A stretch of DNA of 64,000 nucleotides from NCBI RefSeq assembly GCF_000820145.1, contig NZ_CDBW01000006.1, positions 186,001 through 250,000 of the forward strand, given 5' to 3'. The stretch comes from Aeromonas sobria. GTDB taxonomy: Bacteria; Pseudomonadota; Gammaproteobacteria; Enterobacterales; Aeromonadaceae. The translations under genes and the position numbers were made by a program. Below are positions 10,577 to 20,800 of the stretch, piece by piece. How positions within the stretch are numbered: the first letter of the stretch is position 1; each line of letters starts with the position of its first letter. Below the pieces are notes generated by a model. It made no database searches and had not been told where the DNA came from. It saw only the letters and a list, made by a program, of their open reading frames with translations.

Positions 10577-10672
10577 GGGATAGACCTTCTCTTTGTACTC
10601 GCACAACTCTTCGTTGATACAGGAACCGCCGCCGCAGATGTTTGCGAGCGAGACAGACAGGTATGACGGCTG
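10577..10672 (-). pseudogene. Decayed second copy of the nth 3' end
   Basis: Read on the minus strand, this stretch repeats the end of nth. Over 55 aligned bases from the GSC iron-sulfur region to the end, 51 match, and it encodes CEYKEKVYPE like the intact gene. Further upstream, the bases around the second cluster Cys carry a net 4-base insertion, and matching fades near the segment encoding CLAR. There is no start and no upstream gene body. It is a tail fragment 15 bases below the stop of the intact nth. The substitutions are mainly silent, which suggests it is the residue of a different nth allele and not a fresh duplication. Confidence 0.8.
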
Positions 10673-10686
10673 TGGCGCCCAGTCAT

Positions 10687-11328
10687 TCAGCTCTCTGGAT
10701 AGACCTTCTCTTTATACTCGCACAAGTCTTCGATGATACAGGAACCACAGCGCGGCTTGCGAGCCAGACAGGTGTAACGCCCGTGCAGGATAAGCCAGTG
10801 GTGGACATCCAGCTTGAACTCGGCGGGCACCACTTTGAGCAGCTTCTCCTCCACCTGATCCACGTTCTTGCCTACCGCAAAGCCGGTGCGGTTTGATACC
10901 CGGAAAATATGGGTATCGACGGCGATGGTGGGCCAGCCAAAGGCGGTGTTGAGCACCACGTTGGCGGTCTTGCGGCCGACACCCGGCAGTGCTTCCAGCG
11001 CTTCGCGGTTCTCCGGCACCTCGCCGCCGTGGCGCTCCAGCAGGATGGCGCAGGTCTTGATGACGTTCTCGGCCTTGGTGTTAAACAGGCCAATGGTCTT
11101 GATGTACTCCTTGAGCCCGTCCACCCCGAGGCTCAGCATCCCCTGCGGGGTATTGGCCACCGGATAGAGCTTGTCGGTCGCCTTGTTGACGCTCACATCG
11201 GTCGCCTGCGCCGAGAGCAGCACGGCGATCAGCAGCTCGAACGGCGAGTTGAAGTTGAGCTCGGTGGTGGGGTGGGGATTGTTTTCCCGCAGCCGCTCCA
11301 GGATCTCTCTGCGTTTCTGGTTGTTCAT
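10687..11328 (-). CDS. nth: Endonuclease III (DNA glycosylase / AP lyase)
   Basis: 213 residues. Removes oxidised pyrimidines and cuts at abasic sites in base-excision repair. Helix-hairpin-helix ALPGVGRKTANVVLNTAFG carries the catalytic Lys, and the catalytic Asp is in VDTHIFRVSNR. The C-terminal 4Fe-4S loop has the expected Cys-X6-Cys-X2-Cys-X5-Cys spacing (CLARKPRC, then GSCIIEDLC). The start at MNNQKRREIL matches E. coli; a longer in-frame extension is not needed. It is the last gene of the rnf cluster, 13 bases below rnfE, a conserved arrangement in gammaproteobacteria. Confidence 0.97.
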   Translation of the reverse strand: MNNQKRREILERLRENNPHPTTELNFNSPFELLIAVLLSAQATDVSVNKATDKLYPVANTPQGMLSLGVDGLKEYIKTIGLFNTKAENVIKTCAILLERHGGEVPENREALEALPGVGRKTANVVLNTAFGWPTIAVDTHIFRVSNRTGFAVGKNVDQVEEKLLKVVPAEFKLDVHHWLILHGRYTCLARKPRCGSCIIEDLCEYKEKVYPES

Positions 11329-11341
11329 GCCTTGCGTCCGA

Positions 11342-12103
11342 TCATAGCTCGGTCGCCCGGACGCGGGCCGGGGCAACGTTGCAGTGGGCCACAGTGGTCG
11401 CCTGTTTGCGGTCCCGCCAGTCGTTGATGGCGTTCTTGGCGGCGATCAGCAGCCCCAGCCCGATAAAGCCGCCCGGCGGCAAAATCGCCAGCAGCAGGCT
11501 GGCATCGGCGTGGAACAGCTCGATGCGCAGGGATTTTGCCCATTCGCCCAGCAGCAGCTCGGCGCCATCAAACAGGGTGCCCATGCCGATGATCTCGCGC
11601 ATGCCGCCCAGTACCAGCAGCACCAGAGTAAAGCCAAGGCCCATCATCAGGCCGTCGAGGGCCGCCAGCAGCGGCGGGTTCTTGGAGGCATATGCCTCGG
11701 CGCGGCCGATGATGATGCAGTTGGTGACGATCAGGGCGATAAAGATGCCGAGCGCCTGATAGAGGCCATAGGTGTAGGCGTTCATCAGCAGCTGCACGCT
11801 GGTCACCAGCGAGGCGATGATCATCACGTAGACCGGGATGCGAATATCCTTCGGCACCCAGTTGCGCACCAGCGAGACGGCGAGGTTGGAGCAGATCAGC
11901 ACCGCCATGGTGGCAAGGCCCAGCCCCAGCGCATTGGTAAAGGTGGAGGAGACGGCGAGGGTCGGGCACAGACCCAGCACCTGCACCAGCGAGGGGTTGT
12001 TCTTCCACAGCCCCTGACTCATCAGCTCCTTGAGCTCGCCCTTGCGGCTTTCCAGCTCGGTAATCGGGGCTGCGCCCGTTTCAATCTGTTCCATCTCGTT
12101 CAT
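11342..12103 (-). CDS. rnfE: Electron transport complex subunit RnfE
   Basis: 253 residues, six predicted membrane helices. RnfE pairs with RnfA in the inner membrane to form the core that passes electrons through the Rnf (Rsx) complex, which couples NADH and ferredoxin redox to ion movement or keeps SoxR reduced. Typical blocks are [17 protein letters not shown] and [19 protein letters not shown], in which the cysteines are the likely metal ligands shared with RnfA. The hydrophilic C-terminal tail (about 30 residues) is variable. It begins 15 bases after rnfG. Confidence 0.96.
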   Translation of the reverse strand: MNEMEQIETGAAPITELESRKGELKELMSQGLWKNNPSLVQVLGLCPTLAVSSTFTNALGLGLATMAVLICSNLAVSLVRNWVPKDIRIPVYVMIIASLVTSVQLLMNAYTYGLYQALGIFIALIVTNCIIIGRAEAYASKNPPLLAALDGLMMGLGFTLVLLVLGGMREIIGMGTLFDGAELLLGEWAKSLRIELFHADASLLLAILPPGGFIGLGLLIAAKNAINDWRDRKQATTVAHCNVAPARVRATEL

Positions 12104-12118
12104 GACGGCTCGACTCCG

Positions 12119-12751
12119 TTAGTGCGCCGCCGGACAAGCCGGGGCGTTGCTGAGCAGTTCGGGTTGTTCCTGCTGCAGTTTAAGCAGGTTCTTCACCGCC
12201 TTGACCACGGCCCGCGGGGTGATAGTGGCGCCGGTAAAGGCATCGAACTCGCCGCCATCCTTCTTCACCGCCCACTGGGGCTCGTTGTCATGGGTCAGGA
12301 ATTTTCCGGCAAAGCTGTTGATCCAGTCCGATTTTTTCAGCTCGATCTTGTCACCCAGGCCGGGGGTCTCGTTGTGAGCGAGCACGCGCACGGCGGTGAT
12401 GGTGCCCTTGGCATCAAAGCCTGCCACGATGCGGATCGCGCCACTGTAGCCATCCGGTGCGATCGCCTCCAGCGCATAGCCGGTCACCACGCCATGCTTG
12501 CTGGCGGTATAGAGCGCTTGGGGTTGATCACTGCCCAGATACTTCCTGCTGGTCACCTGCTTGCAGCTGGCCACCAGATCGTTGTCATAGCTCCCCTCCG
12601 GCAGCAATACCGAGAGAGTCTGCTGCTTCTCCAGCTGCTGCTGGTGGGCGATTTTATCCTTGGTCAGCTCGTTGGTCAGTACTACCAGTGCGGTACAGCC
12701 CAGCGCGAACATCGCCAGAATAAGGCCGTTCTTGCGCATGCTCTTTAACAT
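12119..12751 (-). CDS. rnfG: Electron transport complex subunit RnfG
   Basis: 210 residues, one N-terminal membrane helix and a periplasmic FMN-binding domain. The FMN is attached through a phosphoester to Thr in the [ST]GAT motif, seen here as FTGATITPRAV. Other family marks are VLAHNETPGLGDKIE and the KSDWINSF block. It takes electrons from RnfD/RnfC and hands them on within the complex. It stands 43 bases from rnfD and 15 bases from rnfE, so it is part of the single operon. Confidence 0.96.
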   Translation of the reverse strand: MLKSMRKNGLILAMFALGCTALVVLTNELTKDKIAHQQQLEKQQTLSVLLPEGSYDNDLVASCKQVTSRKYLGSDQPQALYTASKHGVVTGYALEAIAPDGYSGAIRIVAGFDAKGTITAVRVLAHNETPGLGDKIELKKSDWINSFAGKFLTHDNEPQWAVKKDGGEFDAFTGATITPRAVVKAVKNLLKLQQEQPELLSNAPACPAAH

Positions 12752-12794
12752 GTCCGGGCTCCGTCAGCTGTGATGGGGAAAGAGGTCAGAAACA

Positions 12795-13847
12795 TCATTG
12801 GCGACGGGCTCCATATACCTTTGGACGAGTCAGGCTGTCGATAAAGGGCACACAAAGGTTGGCCAACAGCACGGCGAAGGCAAAGGCATCCGGATAGCCG
12901 CCAAAGCGGCGAATGATGTAGACCAGTACCCCGATCAGCACGCCATAGACCAGTCGGCCGCGTGGCGTGGTGCAGGCACTCACCGGATCGGTGGCGATAA
13001 AGAAGGCCCCCAGCATAGTGGCGCCGCTAAAGAGATGGAAGATGGGGGTGGCGGTCGCATCCGGGCTCACCAGATAGCCAATGGTGGAGGCTGCCAGCAG
13101 GGCACCCAGGATCGCGGTGGGAATGCGCCAGTTGATCACCTTCTGTTGCAGTAGGAACAGGCCGCCCAGCAGATAACCGAGGTTGACCCAGCTCCAGCCG
13201 ATGCCACCCCAACCCTCGAACAGCGGGCCGCTCAGGATCTCGCCGGTGGTGAGCCCCTGAGTCAGGCCGGTTTTCAGGGTATCGAGGGGGGTCGCCATGG
13301 TCAGCCCATCCACCCCCTGCTTGAGCTGGGCCATGCTGTAGCCGTCGAGGCTAAAGCCGGTGAAGATCACCGACGCCGCATCGCCAAAGCCGAGGCTGTA
13401 GGCGCGCACGCTCTCTGGCGGCAGCCAGCTGGTCATCTGCACCGGGAAGGAGACCAACAGCAGCACATAGGCGACCATGGCCGGGTTGAACAGGTTCTGG
13501 CCCAGTCCGCCGTAAAGGTGCTTGGCGACGATGATGGCAAAGGCAGTGCCCACTACCAGCATCCACCACGGCAGCAGCGGCGGCAGGGAGAGACCGATCA
13601 GCACGGCGGTGAGCGCCGCACTGCCATCCATCAGGGCAGGCTTGATGGCGCGGCCCCGCAGTTTGAGCACCAGCGCCTCGCACAGCAGCGCGGTGACCAG
13701 CGCCAGCAGGATCTGGATAAAGGTGCCCCAGCCGAAGAACCAGGTCTGGGCCAGCAAGCCCGGCACGCAGGCCAGGATCACCAGCAGCATCAGGGTTCGG
13801 GTCTGTTTGCGGTTATGGGCAAACGGCGCAGTCGCAATATTGAACAT
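12795..13847 (-). CDS. rnfD: Electron transport complex subunit RnfD
   Basis: 350 residues with about ten membrane helices, related to NqrB. It carries a covalently bound FMN; the expected SGAT attachment motif appears in [13 protein letters not shown], followed by [15 protein letters not shown]. Other signatures are [12 protein letters not shown]-like (here [17 protein letters not shown]). It begins 11 bases after rnfC ends. Usual length for the family and no damage seen. Confidence 0.97.
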   Translation of the reverse strand: MFNIATAPFAHNRKQTRTLMLLVILACVPGLLAQTWFFGWGTFIQILLALVTALLCEALVLKLRGRAIKPALMDGSAALTAVLIGLSLPPLLPWWMLVVGTAFAIIVAKHLYGGLGQNLFNPAMVAYVLLLVSFPVQMTSWLPPESVRAYSLGFGDAASVIFTGFSLDGYSMAQLKQGVDGLTMATPLDTLKTGLTQGLTTGEILSGPLFEGWGGIGWSWVNLGYLLGGLFLLQQKVINWRIPTAILGALLAASTIGYLVSPDATATPIFHLFSGATMLGAFFIATDPVSACTTPRGRLVYGVLIGVLVYIIRRFGGYPDAFAFAVLLANLCVPFIDSLTRPKVYGARRQ

Positions 13848-13858
13848 GAGTCTGTCGG

Positions 13859-16540
13859 TTACCTTGTGGTTGTTCGGTCGGCTGACGGGGCATCTTCAGC
13901 GGCAGTCTCGGCGGCGCTGGCTGCCTCGGCCGCCAGCTTCTTCGCCTTGGCGCGGGCCACGGCAGCCGCAATGGCCGCTTTTTTCGGATCAACCGGGGCA
14001 TCAGCCGCAGGGGCGCTCGCTTCAGGCGCGGCAGCGACGGCAAGTGGTTGCTCACTGCTGGCAGTGTCGGTTTGCTCCGATTGAGCCGGTGCGCGCTCTC
14101 CCTCAGCACTATCTACCTCAGTACCAGCACTCTCTACCTCAGCACTGGCACTCTCGCCCTGCTGCGCCAGCTTTTTGGCCTTGGCACGGGCGATGGCAGC
14201 AGCAATTGCCGCCTTCTTGGGATCGACCGCTTCGCTTGCAGCTGTATCGTTCTGGCTGGTGGTCACTTCGCTCTTGGCTACCGCCACATCGCGGGTCTCC
14301 GCGCTGGCAGTTGGCTCACTCTGCGCATTCTCGGCTCCGGCACTTTCACCTTGCTGCGCCAGCTTTTTGGCCTTGGCGCGGGCGATGGCAGCAGCGATAG
14401 CAGCCTTCTTGGGATCGACTGCTTCGCTGGCAGCAGATTTCGCATCGCTTTGGGTGTCTGCGTCGGCTGCCACGTTGTTATCTGCGCTCACCGGCTCGCC
14501 ACTGGCTTCGGCTTTTTTGGCCTTGGCGCGGGCAATGGCAGCGGCGATTGCTGCTTTCTTGGGATCGGCGGGCGCATCGCTTTGGGTGCCTGCGTCGGCT
14601 GCCGCGCTGTTGGCTGCGCTTACCGGCTCGCCACTGACTTCGGCCTTTTTGGCTTTGGCACGGGCAATGGCTGCGGCAATTGCTGCCTTTTTCGGGTCGG
14701 CCTCTGCTTTTTTCGGATCGGCATCTACCGCAGGCGCAGCAGCGGTTTCGGCAGCAGCAGGCTCGGCGTTATCGCCCGCTTGTGCGGCCTTCTTGGCCTT
14801 GGCGCGCGCCAGTGCGGCGGCGATGGCCGCTTTTTTGGGATCGCTGGCGGGGTCAACCGCTTCAGCGGCGGCGGTTTCGCTGTTTGCGCTCTCCGCCAGC
14901 TTGGCGGCGCGGCGCGCTTCCGCTTCCCGTTTGCGGGCTTCGCGGGCGGTAATCACTGCGCTGTTGTCGGGCAAACCCTCGGCCGAGGCTGCAATGGCGG
15001 TAATGGGGGCATCCTGCTTGGCCTTGATGCGAGCCAGCGCAGCGGCCACCGGATCTTCCCCGCCAGCGGCCGTCATGGTTTGACGGCGCTGGGCGGCGGC
15101 TTCGGCGTGGCGCGCTTCGCGAGCTGCTTTCTCCCGCTCGAAACGGGCCTGCTTGGCCTCGAAGCGCTGCTTGGCGCGTTCGGCTTTTTCAGCCTCGGCA
15201 CGGGCTTCGCGAATGTCGTCTTTGGCGATCTTGTAGTACTGCACCAGCGGGATCTCGCTCGGGCAGACCCAGGCACAGGCGCCGCACTCGATGCAGTCCA
15301 TCAGGTTGAGCTTCTCGGCCTTGTCATACTCCTTGGCCCGGCTGTACCAGTAGAGCTCTTGTGGCAGCAGAGTCGCCGGGCAGGCATCGGCGCAGGCACT
15401 GCAACGGATGCAGGCTTGCTCCGGGCCGGGGGCGGGCAGCTCGGCCTGCGTTGGTGCCAGCAGGCAGTTGGTGGCTTTGACCACCGGCACCATGGCGTGG
15501 GGCAGGGTAAAGCCCATCATGGGGCCACCCATGATCACCCGCTGCTCCGCTTCCGGTTGCAGCTCGAAACGCTGCAATAGCCAGCGCACCGGCGTACCGA
15601 GGCGCACCCAGGCGTTGCCGGGTTTTTTGAAGCTGTCGCCGGTGAGGGTGACGATCCGCTCGATCAGCGGCTCGCCGTCGATGATGGCGCGCTTGATGGC
15701 AAACACGGTGGCGACGTTGAGCACCATGATGCCGATATCGACCGCGCGGCCGCCCTTGGGCACCTGACGGCCGGTCAGCAGCTCGATGGTCTGCTTGGCA
15801 CCGCCCGAGGGGTACTTGGTTGGCACCGTCTTGACCAGCACATCTTCGTCGGTAGCGTGGCGGGTCAGCTGCTCGATCGATTCTGGCTTGTTGTCTTCCA
15901 CCCCGATCAGGGTGAGTTTCGGTTTGAGCAGGTGCTTGAGCACCCGGATGCCATCCATGATCTCGCCTGAGTACTGCTGCATCAGCCGATCATCGGTGGA
16001 GATATAGGGTTCGCACTCCAGCCCGTTGACGATCAGGATCTCGGTGAGCTGGCCGCGGCCGTCGAGTTTGCTGTGAGTGGGGAACACGGCGCCGCCAAGG
16101 CCCGCCACTCCCGCTTGCTGGATGCGCTCGAGCAGCTCGCCCCGCTCCAGATTCCAGTAATCGGCTTTGCCGTTGCGCTCGCCCCAGGCGTCTTCGCCAT
16201 CGGGGGTGAGAATGACGCAGAGATCGCCGAGCCCGGAGGGGTGGGCAACCGTGTGGTTGCCAATCTCAGTGATGGTGCCCGAAGTGGAGGCATGCACCGG
16301 CACCGTGCGCCCTTTGGCGTAACGGGTCAGCGGCTGCCCTTTTTTGACCTTGTCGCCCACCTGCACCAGCAGATCGCCGGCGGGGCCTGCGTGCTGGCGC
16401 AACGGAATGATGAGGCGTGGCGGCAGACCGGCGTCCACCACCGGGCTCTGGCTCGATTGCAGCTTGTTGTCGGCGGGGTGAATACCACCGTGAAAGTCCC
16501 AGAGATTCCCGGCTTTGATGCGTTCAAGTAAAGACTGCAT
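13859..16540 (-). CDS. rnfC: Electron transport complex subunit RnfC with long repeated C-terminal tail
   Basis: 893 residues. The N-terminal about 450 residues form the conserved RnfC core: NADH and FMN binding region, an SLBB-type fold, and two 4Fe-4S motifs ([12 protein letters not shown] and [12 protein letters not shown]). After a charged coiled-coil ([19 protein letters not shown]) comes an Ala/Lys-rich tail of about 400 residues. It has six near-perfect copies of [18 protein letters not shown], with x = I, L or V, separated by acidic Ala/Ser/Glu spacers of 25-55 residues, plus one diverged copy before them. Tail repeats are known in other gammaproteobacterial RnfC proteins and vary in number. 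The repeat DNA is a likely site of slippage, so length may differ between strains. It overlaps neither neighbour; rnfB ends 2 bases upstream. Confidence 0.97.
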   Translation of the reverse strand: MQSLLERIKAGNLWDFHGGIHPADNKLQSSQSPVVDAGLPPRLIIPLRQHAGPAGDLLVQVGDKVKKGQPLTRYAKGRTVPVHASTSGTITEIGNHTVAHPSGLGDLCVILTPDGEDAWGERNGKADYWNLERGELLERIQQAGVAGLGGAVFPTHSKLDGRGQLTEILIVNGLECEPYISTDDRLMQQYSGEIMDGIRVLKHLLKPKLTLIGVEDNKPESIEQLTRHATDEDVLVKTVPTKYPSGGAKQTIELLTGRQVPKGGRAVDIGIMVLNVATVFAIKRAIIDGEPLIERIVTLTGDSFKKPGNAWVRLGTPVRWLLQRFELQPEAEQRVIMGGPMMGFTLPHAMVPVVKATNCLLAPTQAELPAPGPEQACIRCSACADACPATLLPQELYWYSRAKEYDKAEKLNLMDCIECGACAWVCPSEIPLVQYYKIAKDDIREARAEAEKAERAKQRFEAKQARFEREKAAREARHAEAAAQRRQTMTAAGGEDPVAAALARIKAKQDAPITAIAASAEGLPDNSAVITAREARKREAEARRAAKLAESANSETAAAEAVDPASDPKKAAIAAALARAKAKKAAQAGDNAEPAAAETAAAPAVDADPKKAEADPKKAAIAAAIARAKAKKAEVSGEPVSAANSAAADAGTQSDAPADPKKAAIAAAIARAKAKKAEASGEPVSADNNVAADADTQSDAKSAASEAVDPKKAAIAAAIARAKAKKLAQQGESAGAENAQSEPTASAETRDVAVAKSEVTTSQNDTAASEAVDPKKAAIAAAIARAKAKKLAQQGESASAEVESAGTEVDSAEGERAPAQSEQTDTASSEQPLAVAAAPEASAPAADAPVDPKKAAIAAAVARAKAKKLAAEAASAAETAAEDAPSADRTTTR

Positions 16541-16542
16541 GA

Positions 16543-17121
16543 TTACTCCAACATCTTGACCGGAATCTTGCCCGGAACATGCACGTTATTGAGATCCCAC
16601 TTCCAGTTATCGACCGTGGTGGGTAGCGGGATCATCTCGATGCAGTCGGTCGGGCAGGGATCGACACAGAGATCGCAACCGGTGCACTCGTTGGCAATCA
16701 CGGTATGCATCGCCTTGGTGGCGCCGACGATGGCATCCACCGGGCAGGCCTGAATGCACTTGGTGCAGCCGATGCACTGATCTTCGTGGATAAAGGCGAC
16801 CTTTTTGACTGGCACGGTGGCCTCGTCACTGCCCCCCAGTGGCTGGGGCTCGACCCCCATCAGATCGGCAATCTTGCGCATGGTGGCCTCGCCACCGGGT
16901 ACGCACTTGTTGATCTGATCGCCGTTGGCGAGCGCCTCGGCGTAGGGTTTGCAGCCGGGATAGCCGCACTGGCCACACTGGGTCTGGGGCAGCAGGGCAT
17001 CGAGCTGATCGACGATGGGGTCTGCTTCCACATGAAACTTGACGGCGGCAAAGCCCAGGATAATCCCGAACGCCAGCGCCAGCAGGGTGAGCACCAGAAT
17101 GGCAAAGAGAATATGGATCAT
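16543..17121 (-). CDS. rnfB: Electron transport complex subunit RnfB
   Basis: 192 residues. An N-terminal membrane helix anchors a cytoplasmic ferredoxin-like protein. A Fe-S domain has CGQCGYPGC and a further Cys in INKCVPGG; two classic 4Fe-4S motifs follow ([12 protein letters not shown] and [12 protein letters not shown]). It accepts electrons from or gives them to RnfC and soluble ferredoxin. It is 2 bases from both rnfA and rnfC, so translation is tightly linked. Confidence 0.97.
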   Translation of the reverse strand: MIHILFAILVLTLLALAFGIILGFAAVKFHVEADPIVDQLDALLPQTQCGQCGYPGCKPYAEALANGDQINKCVPGGEATMRKIADLMGVEPQPLGGSDEATVPVKKVAFIHEDQCIGCTKCIQACPVDAIVGATKAMHTVIANECTGCDLCVDPCPTDCIEMIPLPTTVDNWKWDLNNVHVPGKIPVKMLE

Positions 17122-17123
17122 GG

Positions 17124-17705
17124 TTATATCTTGATAAGGCCGGTAAAGCCCATAAAGGCCAGCGACATCAGACCAGCGGTGATCATGGCAATCGACACCC
17201 CGCGAAACGGCGCAGGCACATCGGCGGCGACCAGACGCTCGCGCATGGCGGCAAACAGGATCAACACCAGCGAGAAGCCGGTGGCGGCGCCAAAGCCGTA
17301 GATCACGCTCTGGATAAAGTCGTGCCGCTCATTGATGCTGAGCAGCGCCACCCCGAGCACCGCGCAGTTGGTGGTGATCAGCGGCAGGAAGATCCCCAGC
17401 AGGCGATAGAGGGTCGGGCTGCTCTTGCGCACCACCATCTCGGTAAACTGCACCACCACGGCGATCACCAGAATAAAGGCGAGGGTGCGCAGATAGGCGA
17501 TATCCAGCGGCAGCAGGATATAGTGCTCCACCAGATAGGAGCTGGCACTGGCGAGGGTCATCACGAAGGTGGTCGCCAGCCCCATGCCGATGGCGGTTTC
17601 CAGCTTGCCGGAGACCCCCATAAAGGGGCAGAGGCCGAGGAATTTCACCAGCACGAAGTTGTTAACCAGCACGGTGCCGATCAATAAAAGCAGGTACTCA
17701 GTCAT
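17124..17705 (-). CDS. rnfA: Electron transport complex subunit RnfA
   Basis: 193 residues, six membrane helices, near identical to E. coli RsxA ([17 protein letters not shown], then [19 protein letters not shown]). The two Cys-bearing half-motifs form, with RnfE, the membrane iron centre of the complex. ATG at 17705 matches the family start; a TTG one codon earlier is less likely. It is the first gene of rnfABCDGE-nth, so the operon promoter should lie in the 180 bases before it. Confidence 0.97.
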   Translation of the reverse strand: MTEYLLLLIGTVLVNNFVLVKFLGLCPFMGVSGKLETAIGMGLATTFVMTLASASSYLVEHYILLPLDIAYLRTLAFILVIAVVVQFTEMVVRKSSPTLYRLLGIFLPLITTNCAVLGVALLSINERHDFIQSVIYGFGAATGFSLVLILFAAMRERLVAADVPAPFRGVSIAMITAGLMSLAFMGFTGLIKI

Positions 17706-17842
17706 CAATTACCGTCACTGAAAGTCGGGTTATCCGGGTTTGAAGGCGGCCGGTATTATCTGATGTTAGGGCCAGTTAAACAACCGCAAGGCCGCATGGT
17801 TATTATGCAACTGGATAATTTAGCCGGGGTTTTGGGCCAGAA

Positions 17843-17874
17843 CCCGGTGGGTTTTGCGTCATCTTCCCACCGGG
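17843..17874 (-). terminator. Inverted repeat just below the helicase gene, possible terminator
   Basis: Perfect 9-bp arms (cccggtggg / cccaccggg) around a 14-base loop, starting 13 bases after the stop of the PLD-helicase gene. There is no good T tract, so termination is only a guess. It also lies in the upstream region of rnfA. Confidence 0.4.
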
Positions 17875-17886
17875 CGACGCTCCCTA

Positions 17887-20800
17887 CTAACCAACGGCCA
17901 GCTTGGCGGCCTCTTTCCACATGAATGGCGGCATCGGGGTTGTGAGACGCCATTTAATGTTCATCGGTTGGCTGCCGCTATGGGATACGTACTCCACCTC
18001 GCCAAAGTTCACAAAGCCAAGGGTGCGGCCAAATTCATCTTTGCTCTGTTCACGGACGAACAAAAACAAGCGCTTACCTTCTGCTCTGTGCTGAATGTAA
18101 CTCAGGCCTTTACCCCGTTCGGGGCGAGCGCTGTTTTGGCTCTGCCAATGGAACAGTGACTCGTTGATGGCGTAGTCGTGATAACGGGTGGTGGGGGAGA
18201 AGTGCTGTTCCGTTTTGTTCAAGGTCACGAACAGCAACTCGATATTTTGCTCTGCGATGACATAGACCCCTTCGCGAGCCGTGGGTTGCTGCGCGAAGGT
18301 GGTCGCGCCAAAGCCAACCAGCACCTGCTCTCTGGCATAGCGAGCATGCAGTTGCAGCGGATTACCGGGAAGGTTTGGCATGGCGCTTTGTTCGTGTTGC
18401 ACCCGGTTGATCAGCATGGGCAACAGATCTGCCAGCTCGGCCCTTAATTCAGGTTGATTGAGTTGTTTCAGGCTGTGCGCCAAGGAGCTAAAGCCAGCAG
18501 TGGGGCCGCTTTGTTGCCAGAAGTCGTAATGGCACATCAAGGCCATGCGTGCATCGTGCTTGGCCGTTAAGGTAAATGCGTCTGCCACCAAGGTTTGTAA
18601 GAAGTTCAAGTAATGGAGCGCATCGCAGCCCAATAGCCGGGTTTTGATGGCCCGGGTGTAGAGAGTCGACAACTTCTCATCGCTCATTTCAGAAATGGTA
18701 TGGTTGCGGGCCTGTTTGACCAAGGTGCTCCAATTGCCGCGCTTGTAAATCTCCTCAAGGCTGATGTGAGGGTAGAACTTCAAAAAGTTCGCCAGCGTCA
18801 GTGGTAAATCACAGTCCTGTGAGAAACGGCGGATCAGGCCCATGAGGCGTGAGGTATTGAGGGTCGCCTTTTTGATATTGCTCAGAATTAACTCTTGGGT
18901 TTGTTTTGAGAGTTCGATGCGGCAGCCCAAGGGGGCGTGAGGGAAGCCCTGTTTGATCTCGTGGCTGATCGCCTTATTAGTTTTACCCACCAGTGCCCGG
19001 AATTTCTGGGCAAAGTCATACTCAGCACGGGCATTCCCAACAAAGTCCAACACGGTGCAGCACTCTTTATCGCTCGCCAGCCGCAGGCCCCGCCCTAATT
19101 GCTGTAAAAAGATGGTGAGGCTTTCCGTTGGTCGTAAAAACAGCAAGGTATCGACTTCTGGGATATCAACCCCTTCGTTGAAGATATCCACCACGCAGAG
19201 AATATTGATAATGCCGGTACGCAAATCTTGTTGTTTGCTATACCGTTCTTCTCGGTTATCGCTGGTGAGAATATCAGCCTTGATGCCCTTCAATAAAAAG
19301 GACTTGCGCATAAAATCGGCATGTTCACGGCTCACACAAAATGCCAGCGCTTTGATCTTGGTAATATCGGTGACGATCTCATTAAGGCTCTGGACTATTT
19401 TCTGTACCCGCTGCTGATTGTGGGTATAGATATTGGTGAGTTCAGTGATGTCATAACGGCCATTTTTCCAAGCCACTTGGCGCAAGTCAGTATCATCATC
19501 GATACCAAAATATTGGAACGGACAGAGATGGCGACGATTGATGGCCTCGGGCAAGCGGATCTCTGCTGCGATGACACCACAAAAGTCGGCAAGAATATCA
19601 CCGCCATCATGGCGCTCTGGCGTTGCGGTTAATCCCAACAGAATGTGAGGTTCAAAGGCGGCGAGCAAACCACGATAACTGGCCGCAGCAATATGATGAA
19701 CCTCATCGATGACGATGTAATCGAAATAGTCTGGGCTAAGGCGCAACGTATCCAGCTGGTTATTTAAGGATTGCACCGAGGCAAATAGTTGACGGTAGTG
19801 GGTTGGCACGGCGCCGCCGACTAAGAGTTCGCCAAAATTGGATTGCTTGAGCACACCGCGGTACGAGGCTAATGCTTGGCGCAAGATCTCCTCTTTGTGG
19901 GCGACAAACAGGAACTTGGCGTCGGGTTTGGTCTTCAGAAAACGCGCAAAATCAAAAGCGGAGATCAGGGTTTTCCCTGTACCGGTGGCCGCAACCACCA
20001 AGTTACGGAAGCGCTGGTGTAAAGCGCGCTCCATCGCCAATTGTTCAAGGATCTCCAGTTGATGGGGAAACGGCGTGATATCAAAGAAATAGGCAGGGCT
20101 ATTTTTGTCCCCATCCCCACGGGCCTCTTGCAGTGCATGCTTCAATTTTGTACGGCTTTCCAGCTTGCAATCAAACAGTTCAAAATCATCGGATTCCCAA
20201 TAGGTTTCAAAGGTACTCAGGGATTTCTCGATAATATGCGGGATCTCTTGCGAGGTGATTTTTAGGTTCCACTCCAAGCCGCTAGTGAGGGCAGAGTGAG
20301 AGAGATTGGAGGAACCTATATAGCCGGTATGAAATCCGGTATTTCGGCAAAATAGATAACTTTTGGCATGCAACCGCTCGCGCTGGGTGTTATAGCTGAG
20401 TTTGACTTCGGTATTTGGGAGGCTGGCTAAAAATTCAACTGCCTTGGCGTCGGTCGCCCCCATATAAGAGGTAGTAATTACTTTTAATTGGCGGCCGCTG
20501 CGAGTGAACTCTTCCAGTTCATGACGGAAAATACGGATACCTGCCCATTTGATAAATGAGACCAGCCAGCAGATGCTATCTGCAGACAATATCTCCCGTT
20601 TAATCTCCGACTCCATCGACAAACCCGCATTGCTGCCACAAAACAGTTCGCTCTGAGTGAGACCTGTCAGAGGGAAAATATCCTCGGCATATTGCTTTAA
20701 ATTGGCGGAGATGGGGTTATCCAACTGGTAAAGCGCGGTCAGAATTTTCCCCTGACTATCGATGAGGTTCTCGCCAATAAAGTCTGGGTCTTGGGTGCGA

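Noticed and set aside
11384-12748. 454-codon plus-strand ORF over rnfE and rnfG
   Set aside because: Both rnf genes are certain on the minus strand; the plus frame has His/Gln-rich translation typical of antisense shadows.
13900-14850. Regular spaced repeats considered as a CRISPR array
   Set aside because: Units are in frame within rnfC, encode a conserved peptide, and spacers are coding and unequal in length.
14048-15580. Long plus-strand ORFs over the rnfC repeat tail, with repeating translation
   Set aside because: Their repeats only mirror the DNA of the [10 protein letters not shown] repeats; rnfC is supported by motifs and operon position.
18178-18447. Small plus-strand ORF of 89 codons over the 3' end of the helicase gene
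   Set aside because: No ribosome site, and the DUF3427 part reads through on the other strand without a break.
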